From NCBI RefSeq assembly GCF_003286125.1, contig NZ_QMED01000011.1, forward strand, positions 1-64,000: a DNA stretch of 64,000 bases, given 5' to 3'. A program made the translations under genes and the position numbers. The notes below the pieces were generated by a model. It saw nothing but the letters and a program-made list of their open reading frames with translations. It was not told the origin of the DNA and made no database searches. Shown in pieces: positions 37,483 to 49,796 of the stretch (within the stretch, counting starts at the first letter, position 1; each line of letters opens with the position of its first letter). Origin of the DNA: Algibacillus agarilyticus (GTDB lineage Bacteria > Pseudomonadota > Gammaproteobacteria > Enterobacterales > Alteromonadaceae).

Positions 37483-38382
37483 TTAATTAAGTTGGACTAA
37501 TTCAGATTGTAATTTTTTACTCAAGTCGACATTACGCGACGCTTTATCAATTGAATTTTGAGTATCGTTAACGAGATCTTCCATCGTATTACGAATAGCA
37601 TCAACACTACTCATTTGGCTTTGTACACTTTCCATTATTTGTTCAACATTAGATGAACTCGTATTCGCTAGCTCAGCTAAAGAGCCTAATTGCCCTGTTG
37701 TTTCATCCGCAATATGCACACTCGCTTCGATTAAATTTTCTACGTCTTTTTGCTTATCAATAATCTCTGTCGAAATATCCATTATTTTATGCATTTCAGT
37801 TTGAATTTGATCTGCCGATTCATTTGCCGTATTCGCTAATGAGCGTACTTCATCCGCAACGACCGCGAAACCGCGTCCATGTTCACCAGCTCGAGCCGCT
37901 TCAATTGCCGCGTTCAAGGCAAGTAAGTTAGTTTGTGCAGCAATACCTTTAATTGATTCAACTAATTGATCAATATTTTTACTGTTTTCGTCTAAATTAC
38001 CTAAAAGGATTGTAAATTCAGTAATAAATTGCGCTGAACTGCGAATGTTTTCAGCTAATTTTCCAAGTTGCTCAATACAATCTTGACTGGTACTGGCCGT
38101 TTCAGCAGATGATTCATATGCACTTTGCGAAATAGATTCAATGTCACTTGTTTGCTCTATAAAATTTCTAACTAAATCAAAGCTTGATTCAATACGTCTT
38201 AATCTCTGAGTTGCATTTTCACTCGCAGAGCTAGCGTTATTAGCTAACTCTTGTGCGATCGTTTTAGCATCGCACTGCACAACTTTGTCTAATGTAGCGG
38301 CTTTATCACGTAACTCAGCTAATTCTTTTTTATCTATGAGTGTTTTATCTTCAGGAATCTGTGGACTTAGAAAGCTAAACAT
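37483..38382 (-). CDS. Soluble methyl-accepting chemoreceptor
   Basis: A 299-residue cytoplasmic receptor with no membrane helix. The hairpin tip [37 protein letters not shown] is the universal chemoreceptor signalling region (about 145-182). Both flanks are heptad-repeat coiled coil. The N-terminal part ([18 protein letters not shown]) has no recognised sensor domain. No C-terminal CheR-binding pentapeptide is visible. It is not near other chemotaxis genes. Confidence 0.92.
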   Translation of the reverse strand: MFSFLSPQIPEDKTLIDKKELAELRDKAATLDKVVQCDAKTIAQELANNASSASENATQRLRRIESSFDLVRNFIEQTSDIESISQSAYESSAETASTSQDCIEQLGKLAENIRSSAQFITEFTILLGNLDENSKNIDQLVESIKGIAAQTNLLALNAAIEAARAGEHGRGFAVVADEVRSLANTANESADQIQTEMHKIMDISTEIIDKQKDVENLIEASVHIADETTGQLGSLAELANTSSSNVEQIMESVQSQMSSVDAIRNTMEDLVNDTQNSIDKASRNVDLSKKLQSELVQLN

Positions 38383-38717
38383 TAAAGGTTATTCCTTCTT
38401 ATTTTCTGATTTAGTTATAAACAAGGTCAGTCGTTTTTAACTTTATAGCATATTTGTGTATTTAGACCACTTATAGCCGCGATTATTTATTAAATACCTT
38501 GATATTTATCGACGACCTTGTCGTTTTCTAAACTAATTTAATACAAATATAACCTAGAATAGGTCATTTATTCGTTATAACTTAATATATAACGAATAAA
38601 AATATTAATATATCTATATTAACAAAGTACCAAGAGCTGAATTAAGCATAGCTTTTGTTTTGACCAGCAGCCAGTTTTAAATGCAAGTGATTGAAAATAT
38701 TAAACATCAACGACTAT
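38383..38717. other. AT-rich intergenic stretch
   Basis: 335 bp with no gene seen. It contains an AT-rich inverted repeat at 38568-38599 (TTATTCGTTATA with TATAACGAATAA, 8-base loop), a weak candidate terminator for the 5-oxoprolinase gene. The part near 38383-38460 should hold the chemoreceptor promoter. Confidence 0.5.
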
Positions 38718-41700
38718 TTAACCACGATTATAGGCGGTATATCCACCACCGCCCGGTGTTTTAATGATTAAAACATCCCCTTTTTCAACATTAAAGGTAC
38801 AATTTGAATTTAAAATCTCGGTTTTACCGTGATGACGTTGTAATAATCCTTCACCGGGCAACCCATTTTTACCCTGTTCTAATCCCAAAGGTGGAATAAC
38901 ACGTGAATTACTCATTATAGAAACCATCATACTCTCTTTAAATAGCATTGAGCGTACAATACCATTTCCGCCTTTGAAGCAACCATCGCCTCCAGAATCT
39001 TGTCTAATTGAAAAATTGACGAGCTCAACCGGAAAGCGTTGCTCTAAAATTTCAGGGTCGGTTAACCGAGAGTTCGTCATATGGCTATGCACTGCATCAC
39101 AACCACTAAAAGCATCACCGTCTAGTGTTATACCGGCCCCTGTACCTCCAGCCAATGTTTCATAATATTGATAATCAGCATTGCCAAAAGTTAAGTTATT
39201 CATCGTTGTTTGAGACGCTGCAGTTTGACCAAGCGCCAGTAATAAAGCACTAACGATCGCTTGTGAAACTTCGACATTACCGGCCACGACAGCAGCAGGA
39301 TAGACAGGAGACAGCATAGAGCCTTGTGGCGCAATAACATCAATAGGTCTCATGCAGCCCGCATTTAACGGGATAGCTTGCTTAACTAAGGTTCTAAAGA
39401 CATAAATAACCGCAGCGTCAGTTACCGCTCGCGGTGCATTAAAATTACCTGATTGTTGTACGGATGTTCCTGTAAAATCAACTAACACACGTTTAGTCTG
39501 TTGATTAACTTTGATGGCCACGTTTATCTCAGCACCGGTATCAAGTGTTAAACAACAAGCCCCTTCTTTTAATTTCGTAATCACATTTTCGACAGCGAGC
39601 TCAGCATTATCTAAAATAGCTTGCATAAATGCATTGACCGTATTAAAACCATATTGTGAACATAAAGTCTGCAGTTCTTTTACGCCTTGCTTATTCGCGG
39701 CATATTGTGCGGTTAAATCAGCTATATTTTGAGTAATATTTCTCGCTGGTGAAGCGCTTTCGCTAAACAACACACGAATATTTTCAATATCTAAGCCATT
39801 TTCATTACTAATTTTTACACCGGTAAAAATCAAACCTTCATCTAAAATGCTTTGACTATTTGATGGCATAGACCCTGGACTGATGCCACCCACATCAGCG
39901 TGATGCGCTCTTGACGCCACAAAAAATGCAGGCCCATTATGCCCATGAATAAAGACAGGTGTAATAAGGGTTAAGTCAGGTAAATGCGTACCACCATGAT
40001 ACGGAGAATTAATCAAAAAGGCATCACCGTCATTAAAACTTAAAGCCGTAAATTGAGCCAAAATACTTTTAACTGAATGAGACATAGAGCCTAAATGGAC
40101 AGGAACATGAGGCGCATTGGCCACAAGCTCACCTTGTTGATCAAATAATGCACATGAAAAGTCTAACCGTTCACGGATGTTAACTGAATGTGCTGTTTTT
40201 TGCAGTGTACTACCCATTTGCTCCGCAATGACCATAAACAGATTGTTAAAAACTTCTAGGTTTATCGGATCAACCGTCAGTGTATCAACGACTTTTTCTG
40301 TCATGCGGGTCAATTTTAACGCTTGCTGATCTATAACCTCAGCTTGCCAGCCATTCTCAATAATATTTGTTCCCGTTTTTTCGATAATAACCGCAGGTCC
40401 TTTAATAACATCCGTTATTTTGAGTTGATCACGCCGGTAGCAAGGGGCTTGATACTCCGTTTGCTCGCTATAAAATACAATGGGTTCCAACGTTGCGTTT
40501 TCAGCATTAGCACCTTCAGTTAAAATTTGTTCAACACTGACTTTATCTGCACATGAAAGCGCAATTTTTTGAGATAAGTTAGAGGATGAATCAACACTTA
40601 ATGCATCTAAAACCAGTGGTAATTCAGGAGAATAATACGTAAATAGTCGTTTATGCTCACATTCAAAATCGTTACACATCGAAGCATAGTTGTGCCAATC
40701 AACTTCAATAATAACCTCCGCGCCTGCGTATTTTAAATGTGCTTTAACTTGAGAGGAAATGTATTCATCTTTCACGCCTTGCGCATTTAACGATTGTCGG
40801 GTTTTTAAGGTTAATGAATCAACAATTTGCTGAAACGTGTGTAAGTTAGATTCTGTAAACTCCACTTGTACACTTTGCTCTTGGGTAACAATTTGCTCAG
40901 CTAACCCGATGCCATAGGCGGAAAGCACCCCTGCATAAGGGTGAATTAATATTGTATCGATGTCTAAGGCATCTGCAATCAAACAAGCATGTTGCCCACC
41001 AGCCCCGCCAAAAGAAGTTAAAGCATAATCCGATAAATGATAACCACGCTGCGTTGATATTTTTCTAACCGCATTAGCCATATTTTCAACCGCAATAGCA
41101 ATGAAGCCTTGGGCTATTTGAGCTAGCGTTTTATCAACGCCATTGCTTAACAATTGTGCTTGTACTTGTTTAACCGCTGCAATAGCGGCTTCCATATCAA
41201 GTGGTAAATTGGCATTATCACCAAATACAGCCGGAAAATACGCGGCATTAATTTTACCTAATACCACATTGCAATCGGTTACCGTTAAAGGCCCTCCTTG
41301 TCGATAACAAGCGGGTCCTGGAAATGAGCCAGCTGAATCAGGTCCGACTTGAAAACGCCCATCACGATATTGACAAACTGAACCGCCACCCGCAGCTACG
41401 GTATGAATATTCATCATAGGGACGGCTAAACGCACACCTGCGACTTGTGTTTGGTAGGTTTTTTCATAGGCTTGGTTTAGGCAATGTGATACATCAGTCG
41501 ACGTTCCGCCCATATCAAAACCAATAATTTTATCAAAGCCTAATTGCGCTGAAGTACTAACCGCGCCAACAATGCCACCTGCAGGACCAGATAACACGGC
41601 ATCTTTACCTTTAAAAGCAATTGAACTCGCTAAGCCACCATTCGATTGCATAAAAAACAATTCAACGTTAGGTAATTGATCGGCTATTTGTTGTACGTAT

Positions 41701-42359
41701 TTTTGCATAACCGGCGTTAAATAAGCATCGACTACCGTCGTATCGCCACGAGGTATCACTTTAATGGTGGCAGAAACCTCATGTGATACTGATATTTGCT
41801 CAAAGCCAACTTCGGCGGCTAATAACGCCAAAGCTTGCTCATGTTGAGGGTTAATCCAAGTATGCATTAAAACAATCGCAATGGCTTTGATACCCTGCTC
41901 TTTTAACGCAATTAATTTCTGCTTAGCCTCTGCGATCTCAATAGGGTTAACAATTTCACCTCGCGCATTCATACGCTCTTTTATTTCAATGGCGCAACAA
42001 TAAAGCTGTTCAGGTAATTCAATATTAAGTGCAAAAATATCAGGTCGGTTTTGATTGGCAATTTTCAAAACGTCCGCAAAACCTTCAGTGGTGACTAAAG
42101 CGGTGAGTTCACCTTTACGCTCTAGCAATGCGTTAGTCGCAACAGTCGTACCAACTTTTACTTGCGAGATTAGATGAGTCGGAATGGCTTCTTCATAACT
42201 TAAATTAAGTAAGTCACGAATACCTTGTATAGCAGAGTTTTGATATTGGTTCGGGTTTACAGATAATAATTTGTGTGTCAGTAATTCACCTGAAGGCGTC
42301 TGGGCTATTAAATCTGTAAATGTGCCCCCTCTATCAACCCAAAATTGCCAACCTGCCAT
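38718..42359 (-). CDS. 5-oxoprolinase (HyuA-HyuB fusion)
   Basis: Hydrolyses 5-oxoproline to glutamate with ATP. 1213 residues, with HyuA and HyuB domains fused as in single-chain 5-oxoprolinases. HyuA has the N-terminal [11 protein letters not shown] and [12 protein letters not shown] (about 280). HyuB starts near 700 ([20 protein letters not shown]) and has [20 protein letters not shown] and the C-terminal [14 protein letters not shown]. Related hydantoinases/acetophenone carboxylases are alternatives, but the fused length favours 5-oxoprolinase. It ends the DUF3025 side of the cluster, after a 131-bp gap. Confidence 0.9.
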   Translation of the reverse strand: MAGWQFWVDRGGTFTDLIAQTPSGELLTHKLLSVNPNQYQNSAIQGIRDLLNLSYEEAIPTHLISQVKVGTTVATNALLERKGELTALVTTEGFADVLKIANQNRPDIFALNIELPEQLYCCAIEIKERMNARGEIVNPIEIAEAKQKLIALKEQGIKAIAIVLMHTWINPQHEQALALLAAEVGFEQISVSHEVSATIKVIPRGDTTVVDAYLTPVMQKYVQQIADQLPNVELFFMQSNGGLASSIAFKGKDAVLSGPAGGIVGAVSTSAQLGFDKIIGFDMGGTSTDVSHCLNQAYEKTYQTQVAGVRLAVPMMNIHTVAAGGGSVCQYRDGRFQVGPDSAGSFPGPACYRQGGPLTVTDCNVVLGKINAAYFPAVFGDNANLPLDMEAAIAAVKQVQAQLLSNGVDKTLAQIAQGFIAIAVENMANAVRKISTQRGYHLSDYALTSFGGAGGQHACLIADALDIDTILIHPYAGVLSAYGIGLAEQIVTQEQSVQVEFTESNLHTFQQIVDSLTLKTRQSLNAQGVKDEYISSQVKAHLKYAGAEVIIEVDWHNYASMCNDFECEHKRLFTYYSPELPLVLDALSVDSSSNLSQKIALSCADKVSVEQILTEGANAENATLEPIVFYSEQTEYQAPCYRRDQLKITDVIKGPAVIIEKTGTNIIENGWQAEVIDQQALKLTRMTEKVVDTLTVDPINLEVFNNLFMVIAEQMGSTLQKTAHSVNIRERLDFSCALFDQQGELVANAPHVPVHLGSMSHSVKSILAQFTALSFNDGDAFLINSPYHGGTHLPDLTLITPVFIHGHNGPAFFVASRAHHADVGGISPGSMPSNSQSILDEGLIFTGVKISNENGLDIENIRVLFSESASPARNITQNIADLTAQYAANKQGVKELQTLCSQYGFNTVNAFMQAILDNAELAVENVITKLKEGACCLTLDTGAEINVAIKVNQQTKRVLVDFTGTSVQQSGNFNAPRAVTDAAVIYVFRTLVKQAIPLNAGCMRPIDVIAPQGSMLSPVYPAAVVAGNVEVSQAIVSALLLALGQTAASQTTMNNLTFGNADYQYYETLAGGTGAGITLDGDAFSGCDAVHSHMTNSRLTDPEILEQRFPVELVNFSIRQDSGGDGCFKGGNGIVRSMLFKESMMVSIMSNSRVIPPLGLEQGKNGLPGEGLLQRHHGKTEILNSNCTFNVEKGDVLIIKTPGGGGYTAYNRG

Positions 42360-42490
42360 TCGTATTATCTCTTAAATTAAAAAAGAGGATTCTTAATGGC
42401 TTACGCCTAAATTGCAAAGAATGAATACCTATTTCATATTCAAGAGATGAAAAACACAGGTTACGCCGAATATAAATGCTATTTTTTAAC

Positions 42491-43285
42491 TTACTTTTTA
42501 AATTCACGCTTAGGTCTAAAATAATTTGTATTCGCGTAAAAATTTTCATTCTGATTATCCGCATACCAAGTCGGTATCCCTAATAAAGGTAAGGGTGACA
42601 AACATTTATTATTGGTTAATTGCTTATCAACACCGATTTGGTTCAATAAAAGCATATCCATTATTTCATATTGTGTTGCTAAAGCTTGATTAAAAAAATC
42701 AGCAGGCACATCGATAAAAAAAGCTTTACCGGTTAAACCAATAAAAGGTGATAAACCCATTTCATAATTAGCATGCCCAAAGATAAACCCTTGACGATCT
42801 TTTCCCCATTGATGTCGATCGAGCCAAAAATTTTGATGCCATTGATGTGAGCGAAGTGATCCCTGAATTTGACTCTCACTTATTGCCATCACCACGCCGC
42901 ACTCATCAAATAACGTTACCGCATCTCGACATTTAGAACGTTTTTTCAAACCATGCAAGGCTATTTCTTCAATATGAATACGATTCAATAATTGTTTGGT
43001 TTTCGGAAAAACTAACCAAATACACGCATTAAAAAAATCATGCCAGTGCTCAATACGGGTTGGGATCAGTGAACGATTAAAAATAACTTCTTCATAATAT
43101 TGTTCTTGCCAGTCAAAATGTTCATCTTGGGCGACAAACTTTAAACCAAGCTCAATAAAACCTGGGCTTAACGTGCTCGCCCATTGGTTTAACTGCTCAA
43201 CATTCGGTATTTTTTGTAATGTGTCAATTTGCAATAATTGGATTAAATCGTGAAACAAACCGATTTCTTTAATGGAAGAATGCAA
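42491..43285 (-). CDS. DUF3025 family protein
   Basis: A 264-residue soluble protein resembling DUF3025. It has W/H-rich motifs (RIEHWHDFFNACIWLVFPKTK) and the region ARDAVTLFDECG-like CRDAVTLFDECGVV, then GHANYEMGLSPFIGLTGKAFF. The WHDFFNA pattern is a family mark. Function unknown. Its ATG begins at the base directly after the rmuC stop, so it is probably translationally coupled to rmuC. Confidence 0.82.
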   Translation of the reverse strand: MHSSIKEIGLFHDLIQLLQIDTLQKIPNVEQLNQWASTLSPGFIELGLKFVAQDEHFDWQEQYYEEVIFNRSLIPTRIEHWHDFFNACIWLVFPKTKQLLNRIHIEEIALHGLKKRSKCRDAVTLFDECGVVMAISESQIQGSLRSHQWHQNFWLDRHQWGKDRQGFIFGHANYEMGLSPFIGLTGKAFFIDVPADFFNQALATQYEIMDMLLLNQIGVDKQLTNNKCLSPLPLLGIPTWYADNQNENFYANTNYFRPKREFKK

Positions 43286-44533
43286 TTATTTAACCTTAAT
43301 TTGTTCTATCTCATCAGCTAAGTTTAAACTTTCAATCGTGTTAAAACGACCTGTAATTTTTTGTGCCGATGTATGGATCTGTTTTACATCACTCGCGGCT
43401 TGATCAATATGACGCGCGAGCTGATCAAAACGCTTACCAAACCGATTAAAATCATCGTTTAATAAAGCCAAGTGTTGTTGAATAATATGAACTTGCTCAC
43501 GCGTCGCTTCATCTTTTAATACCGCTTTAGCGGTTGTTAAAATAGCCATGAGCGTCGTGGGCGACGTTAACCAAACCCGACTACGCCAGGCTAATTCAAC
43601 TAAATCATTATGATGTGCATGGATCTCAGCAAAAATAGCTTCCGCGGGTAAAAACAAAATAGCACTATCAGCGGTTTCATGCTTAATAATATATTTATTG
43701 GCAATATCATTTATATGTTTTTTAACATCTATTTTGAATTGCTTAACCGCGACAGCACGATCGACTTCAGCCACTTCATTGTCTGTCATACGTTGATAAG
43801 ACTCTAACGGAAATTTTGAATCAATCACAATACGACCCGTGGGCTCTGGTAACTCTAAGATCGCATCGGCAATTTTACCATTACTTAATTGAGCTTGTGA
43901 TTTAAATTGATTAGGCGCTAATGTATTTTCAAGTAAAGAATAAAGCTGAACTTCACCAAAGGCCCCGCGACTGCGTTTATCAGATAATATCGACTGTAAA
44001 TTAGTCACATTGACCGAAAGTTCAGAGATTTGTTTTTGGGCTTCATCAATTAACACCAAACGTTGCATGATACGATTAAACGTTTCAATACTCTTAGCAA
44101 AGCCTTCATTGAGCTTTTCATTCACTCGTTCGCTTATCTTATCTAATCGCTGTTCGGTACTGCTATTAAGTTTATTTAATTGCTCAGCAATTAAGGTAGC
44201 ATGCGACTTTAATGCTGAAACTTGTTCACTACGGGTTTGCGCAGCGTGTTGATTATTACTGTGCGAGAGCTCTTTAAACCCTTGAAATAAACTTTGCTGC
44301 AAAGTATGTGTAATTTGGTTTATGCGTTGCTCACCGTTTTGCTGTTGCTCATGCATTTGGTTAAGTAAAGATTGGCGTAGATCTGCATTTTCTTTTATTA
44401 AAGCCGCCTTTAATTCAAATAGGTCATCTTGTTTGAGTTTACGCCGAGAGGAAAAAATTAAAAAAATCAGGTTTAACAAACAAAGCACACCGACACCTGC
44501 AATTAATATCAGTAATAAATGTTGTTCTACCAT
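43286..44533 (-). CDS. rmuC: DNA recombination protein RmuC
   Basis: A 415-residue protein with an N-terminal membrane helix (about 7-27), a long coiled coil (about 35-190), then the RmuC nuclease-like domain. Motifs include RGAFGEVQLYSLLE, IVIDSKFPLESYQRM and FLPAEAIFAEIHAH. RmuC limits DNA inversions at short repeats and is often considered a nuclease. The ATG has AAGGTTATTCAAG upstream on the coding strand. Confidence 0.95.
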   Translation of the reverse strand: MVEQHLLLILIAGVGVLCLLNLIFLIFSSRRKLKQDDLFELKAALIKENADLRQSLLNQMHEQQQNGEQRINQITHTLQQSLFQGFKELSHSNNQHAAQTRSEQVSALKSHATLIAEQLNKLNSSTEQRLDKISERVNEKLNEGFAKSIETFNRIMQRLVLIDEAQKQISELSVNVTNLQSILSDKRSRGAFGEVQLYSLLENTLAPNQFKSQAQLSNGKIADAILELPEPTGRIVIDSKFPLESYQRMTDNEVAEVDRAVAVKQFKIDVKKHINDIANKYIIKHETADSAILFLPAEAIFAEIHAHHNDLVELAWRSRVWLTSPTTLMAILTTAKAVLKDEATREQVHIIQQHLALLNDDFNRFGKRFDQLARHIDQAASDVKQIHTSAQKITGRFNTIESLNLADEIEQIKVK

Positions 44534-44622
44534 CTTGAATAACCTTAATGTTTAAATAAAGAAGAAATAGCGCTTTAGATTAAATACGCATACTTAGGCA
44601 TATGAAATCTGAGAATAATAAA

Positions 44623-44644
44623 AAAGGCGCCCGAAGGCGCCTTT
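44623..44644 (-). terminator. Terminator after the fumarase gene
   Basis: A perfect 9-bp stem, AAAGGCGCC with GGCGCCTTT. On the minus strand the loop is TTCG and the stem is followed by TTTTTTATTATT. It lies 89 bp beyond the fumarase stop. Confidence 0.92.
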
Positions 44645-44732
44645 CTTTATAAAAACAAAGATCAACCACTATATACACTGTTTAATTATACAGCGCTATT
44701 TGGTAAGCTGAAACTGAATTTTTATATAACGT

Positions 44733-46247
44733 TTATTTAAAATCTTCTATTTTAGCTTTCCAAATAGCGGGACCCGTTTCATGAACGTTATTACCGGTTG
44801 AATCTACAGCAACAGTAACAGGCATATCTTCAACTTCAAATTCATAAATAGCTTCCATACCTAAATCATCAAACGCAACAACGCGAGATTTTTTAATCGC
44901 TTTAGCGACTAAATAAGCAGCACCGCCCACAGCCATTAAATAAACCGCTTTATGTTGACGAATACTATCTACCGTTGCAGGTCCGCGTTCAGCTTTACCA
45001 ATCATGCCAATTAATCCCGTCTCAGCGAGCATTAAATCAGTAAATTTATCCATACGCGTTGATGTTGTTGGGCCGGCAGGGCCAACAACTTCATCACCAA
45101 CAGCATCAACAGGGCCGACGTAATAGATAAAGCGATTGTTAAAATCGACACCATTAGGTAAGGCTTCACCCCGTTGCATGTAATCTTGAATTCGTTTGTG
45201 AGCGGCATCTCGGCCAGTTAAAATTTTACCTGATAATAAAACGGTATCGCCTGCTTTCCACTCTTGAATATCGGCTTTGCTAATATTATCCACATTAACA
45301 CGATGCGTATTTTTACCCACTTCCCATGTAACTTCAGGCCAGTCTTCTAATTTTGGCGGCTGTAATTCAGCGGGGCCAGAACCATCAAGGTGGAAATGAA
45401 CATGTCGTGTCGCAGCACAATTAGGGATCATAACAACAGGTTTTGAAGCTGCATGTGTCGGCGCGCTGGCAATTTTAATATCAACAACGGTGGTTAACCC
45501 CCCTAAACCTTGAGCGCCAATCCCTAATGCGTTTACACGTTCAAATATTTCTAAGCGCAATTTTTCTTCAGCGGTTACCACACCTCGGTCAATTAACTCT
45601 TGAATATCAACCGGGTCCATTAAACTTTCTTTTGCCAAAACAGCGGCTTTTTCTGCTGTTCCACCAATACCTATGCCTAACATGCCTGGTGGGCACCAGC
45701 CCGCTCCCATCGTGGGTAACGTTTTAACAACCCAATCAGCAATTGAATCGCTCGGGTTTAACATCACCATTTTGGTTTTATTTTCAGAACCGCCACCTTT
45801 AGCCGCAATCATGACTTCAATATGCTCACCCGCTACGCTTTCAATATGCACAACTGATGGTGTGTTATCTTTGGTGTTTTTACGGCTACCCGCAGGATCA
45901 GCAACGATCGAAGCCCGTAATGGATTATCTGGATTACAATAAGCTTGACGTGTACCTTCATCAACCATTTGTTGGATCGTTAAATCAACTTTGTCCCATT
46001 GCACCCCCATGCCCACTTTAACAAAACAAGTCACGATACCGGTATCTTGACAAAGTGGTCGATGACCTTCTGCAGACATACGCGAATTAATTAATATTTG
46101 TGCCATGGCATCTTTAGCCGCTTGGTTTTGCTCTTTGTTATAAGCTTTTTCAATCGCTTGCACAAAATCAAGTGGGTGGTAATAAGAGATAAATTGCAGG
46201 GCATCTGCAATGCTTTCAATAAAATCTTGCTGGCGTATAACTGTCAT
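44733..46247 (-). CDS. fumA: Class I fumarate hydratase
   Basis: The 4Fe-4S class I fumarase, converting fumarate to malate in the TCA cycle. 504 residues. Iron-sulfur cysteines are expected in RPLCQDTGIVT (about residue 66), GAGWCPPGMLG (about 185) and PNCAATRHVHFHL (about 276). The C-terminal domain starts near 325 (NVDNISKADIQEWKAGD) with STRMDKFTDLML later. Both domains are fused in one chain, as in FumA/FumB. It faces away from pabB, with repeat copy E in the gap. Confidence 0.96.
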   Translation of the reverse strand: MTVIRQQDFIESIADALQFISYYHPLDFVQAIEKAYNKEQNQAAKDAMAQILINSRMSAEGHRPLCQDTGIVTCFVKVGMGVQWDKVDLTIQQMVDEGTRQAYCNPDNPLRASIVADPAGSRKNTKDNTPSVVHIESVAGEHIEVMIAAKGGGSENKTKMVMLNPSDSIADWVVKTLPTMGAGWCPPGMLGIGIGGTAEKAAVLAKESLMDPVDIQELIDRGVVTAEEKLRLEIFERVNALGIGAQGLGGLTTVVDIKIASAPTHAASKPVVMIPNCAATRHVHFHLDGSGPAELQPPKLEDWPEVTWEVGKNTHRVNVDNISKADIQEWKAGDTVLLSGKILTGRDAAHKRIQDYMQRGEALPNGVDFNNRFIYYVGPVDAVGDEVVGPAGPTTSTRMDKFTDLMLAETGLIGMIGKAERGPATVDSIRQHKAVYLMAVGGAAYLVAKAIKKSRVVAFDDLGMEAIYEFEVEDMPVTVAVDSTGNNVHETGPAIWKAKIEDFK

Positions 46248-46309
46248 AACAACCGTTCAACCTCTTTAATATGTAGTCTCAACTGTCCATCCTTTACCAG
46301 CTTCAAATA

Positions 46310-46438
46310 TATAGTCTTCTCGCTCAGGTTTTATGGTTCATTGTCAGCGCTTACTCGCCCCAATCACATAGTAGAGCATATGCTCATGGGGTCTCGAAGC
46401 TTGACGGCTTCCCCTAAAACCCGATCGCTTTGACTATA
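46310..46438 (-). repeat. 129-bp repeat family, copy E
   Basis: A standard-length copy in inverted orientation, between TATAGTC and GACTATA, with GAGCATATGCTC and GGGGTCTCGAAGCTTG visible. It fills much of the 336-bp divergent gap between fumarase and pabB. I see nothing else there except presumed promoters. Confidence 0.88.
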
Positions 46439-46583
46439 GATACAGATAACCTCAATAAATTGAGTTATTCTATTGCGATAAACACAAAGTTTGAAGTGGC
46501 ATGGGTAGTAGACTCTATGATAACCTTGAACGCGTTATCCCGCCAGTCAACACGTGCATTCGTAAACAGTTTAAATAAAGTAA

Positions 46584-47981
46584 ATGAACCCAAATCCGAT
46601 ACCTGAATTTATAAAGCCCATTAATATACAAATCAGCCCGCGTGACGTATTTTCAAGTATCAGCGACGAAATGGGTGCGATATTGCTCGATTCGGGGCAA
46701 ACTGAGCATGAAAACAGTCAATACGATATAATTTTGTCCAAGCCATTAGCTTTATTAACTTACTCAGATGGTCACGCAAAAATCACGAGTAATCACGACG
46801 GAAATATTCAATATAAACAAGGCGACCCATTCACCATAGCTGAAGAACTGTGGCTTGAGCATAAACCCCCTTTCGAATTATCAACTGATTTACCCTTTGC
46901 GGGTGGTGTTGCAGGCTGGTTTAGTTATGATTTGGGTCGAAATATTGAAGCATTCGACAATATTGGCATTAAAGATTTTGATTTACCTCAATTAATGCTA
47001 GGTGTTTATGATTGGGGTCTTATTTATGATAATAAAAACAAAAAATGGTTTGCGCTTGATTTACAACCCAAGCTTAATCGTGTTGATACCTTACTGAATA
47101 AATCTCAAATAAAACGCGCTTCAACCAATACATTTGTTTTAACTCAACCTTGGCAAGCTAATATGAGTCAAAATGAATATACGACTAAGTTTAATAAAGT
47201 AAAAAGTTATTTAACTGAAGGCGATTGTTATCAAATTAATCTGGCACAACGATTTGAAGCCAATTATACCGGCAATTTGTGGCAAGCTTACCTTAAATTA
47301 ACCAAAGATAATCAAGCGCCCTTCTCTGCTTTTATCAAAACAGACAAACATACTGTTTTGTGTTTATCACCAGAGCGGTTCTTAAAATTAAAAGCCAACA
47401 AAATACAGACAAAACCGATTAAAGGCACATTACCCCGTGGTAAAACAGCAGCAGAAGATCAAAAACTGGCTAAACAATTATTGCACTCAGAAAAAGACCG
47501 TGCTGAAAATTTAATGATTGTTGATTTATTACGTAACGATATCAGCAAAGTCGCAACACCTAAATCTGTCCATGTGCCGCATTTATTTAAAATAGAAAGT
47601 TTTCCTGCCGTGCATCACTTGGTGAGTACTATTACAGGCGAATTAGCTGAAAATAAAAGTGCATTTGATTTATTACGAGGTGCATTTCCTGGTGGTTCAA
47701 TTACGGGTGCACCTAAAATAAGAGCGATGCAAATTATCGAAGAACTTGAGCCACACCGACGTGATATCTATTGTGGCAGCATAGGCTATATTGATTGGAA
47801 TGGTAAAATGGATACGAATATTGCCATTAGAACCTTACTCGCTGATGACAAACGCCTATGTTGTTGGGCTGGTGGCGGGCTAGTCATTGACTCTAATGTA
47901 ACCAGTGAATACCAAGAAACCTACCATAAAGTCGCTAAAATTTTACCCGCTTTTGAAGTGCAATCGGTCAATGAAGAATAA
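46584..47981 (+). CDS. pabB: Aminodeoxychorismate synthase component I
   Basis: With PabA it converts chorismate to 4-amino-4-deoxychorismate for folate. 465 residues. The chorismate-binding domain shows GDCYQINLAQRF, FSAFIKTDKHTVLCLSPERFLKL, KPIKGTLPRG (the Lys typical of PabB), and GSITGAPKIRAMQIIEELEP. The motif order separates it from TrpE. pabA is not in the window. nudL overlaps its end by 11 bp. Confidence 0.93.
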   Translation: MNPNPIPEFIKPINIQISPRDVFSSISDEMGAILLDSGQTEHENSQYDIILSKPLALLTYSDGHAKITSNHDGNIQYKQGDPFTIAEELWLEHKPPFELSTDLPFAGGVAGWFSYDLGRNIEAFDNIGIKDFDLPQLMLGVYDWGLIYDNKNKKWFALDLQPKLNRVDTLLNKSQIKRASTNTFVLTQPWQANMSQNEYTTKFNKVKSYLTEGDCYQINLAQRFEANYTGNLWQAYLKLTKDNQAPFSAFIKTDKHTVLCLSPERFLKLKANKIQTKPIKGTLPRGKTAAEDQKLAKQLLHSEKDRAENLMIVDLLRNDISKVATPKSVHVPHLFKIESFPAVHHLVSTITGELAENKSAFDLLRGAFPGGSITGAPKIRAMQIIEELEPHRRDIYCGSIGYIDWNGKMDTNIAIRTLLADDKRLCCWAGGGLVIDSNVTSEYQETYHKVAKILPAFEVQSVNEE

Positions 47982-48597
47982 CGGTTCTGAACAACAAATA
48001 TTAGGCAAATTACTGTTAACCACAAGAACGGCCAAAACCCAATTACCGTTATCTAATCTAACGTCGGCGGCCGTATTGGTTATTATCGATTTCTCCCACC
48101 CCACAGAACCTTGCATACTACTTACGCAAAGAGCACACTCTTTGCGTCATCATCCTGGGCAATTTTGTTTTCCAGGTGGCAAACCTGAACTTGGTATAGA
48201 TAATTCATTAATTGATACCGCCTACCGAGAAACCTTTGAAGAAATAGGGATCCGCTCAGCGCTTTTTTCAACCACTTTTGAATTAAATGAGTTTAAAACG
48301 TTGAGCGGATTTTCGATAACGCCCTACATAACCACTTTAAATCAAACTTATGAAACCAAGGTTAATAACAATGAAGTGGGTAAAATACTCAAGTTACCAC
48401 TGAGTTTTATTTTAAAGCCCAGTAATATTTATCAAATAAACTTAAAACGAGACGAACTACACTTTCCAGTTTATGCATTTAGTTTTGAGGGAAATTTAGT
48501 GTGGGGAGCAACGGCAGGGATATTAGTCGATTTAGCAAGCTGGCTCTATACCAAAGAACCAGCTGACTATTTAAATCAAATTAACCACGTTAGTTAA
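47971..48597 (+). CDS. nudL: Nudix CoA pyrophosphatase
   Basis: A Nudix hydrolase of the CoA diphosphatase (YeaB/NudL) type. The CoA-specific motif (ILLTQRAHSLRHHPGQFCFPGG) leads into the Nudix box GGKPELGIDNSLIDTAYRET (then FEEIGI). The frame is open upstream into pabB, but the ATG at 47971 (MKNNGSEQQILG) is the likely start, overlapping the pabB stop by 11 bp. It would be about 208 residues. Confidence 0.88.
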   Translation: MKNNGSEQQILGKLLLTTRTAKTQLPLSNLTSAAVLVIIDFSHPTEPCILLTQRAHSLRHHPGQFCFPGGKPELGIDNSLIDTAYRETFEEIGIRSALFSTTFELNEFKTLSGFSITPYITTLNQTYETKVNNNEVGKILKLPLSFILKPSNIYQINLKRDELHFPVYAFSFEGNLVWGATAGILVDLASWLYTKEPADYLNQINHVS

Positions 48598-48599
48598 TA

Positions 48600-49583
<984 letters not shown>

Positions 49584-49796
49584 TTATCTTCGGCTTATAT
49601 TCTAATAAAATATAGTTGTATTCACTTTTATTACTATAAAATAAACTTTAGCTATAGTCATGGAATAATTGATAAATTTTTGTTATTAACGGCATAAATT
49701 AGAAAATAGCCTAAAATTTACAATTAACGACTCACTTTTTTATACTTTATGACTGAAACATAACTAAAAGTAAAACACTTATCGTATGGGGTTATT

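Noticed and set aside
38568-38599. A definite terminator after the 5-oxoprolinase gene
   Set aside because: The arms are entirely AT-rich apart from one CG pair and no T-tract follows on the needed strand. It is only listed as part of the gap.
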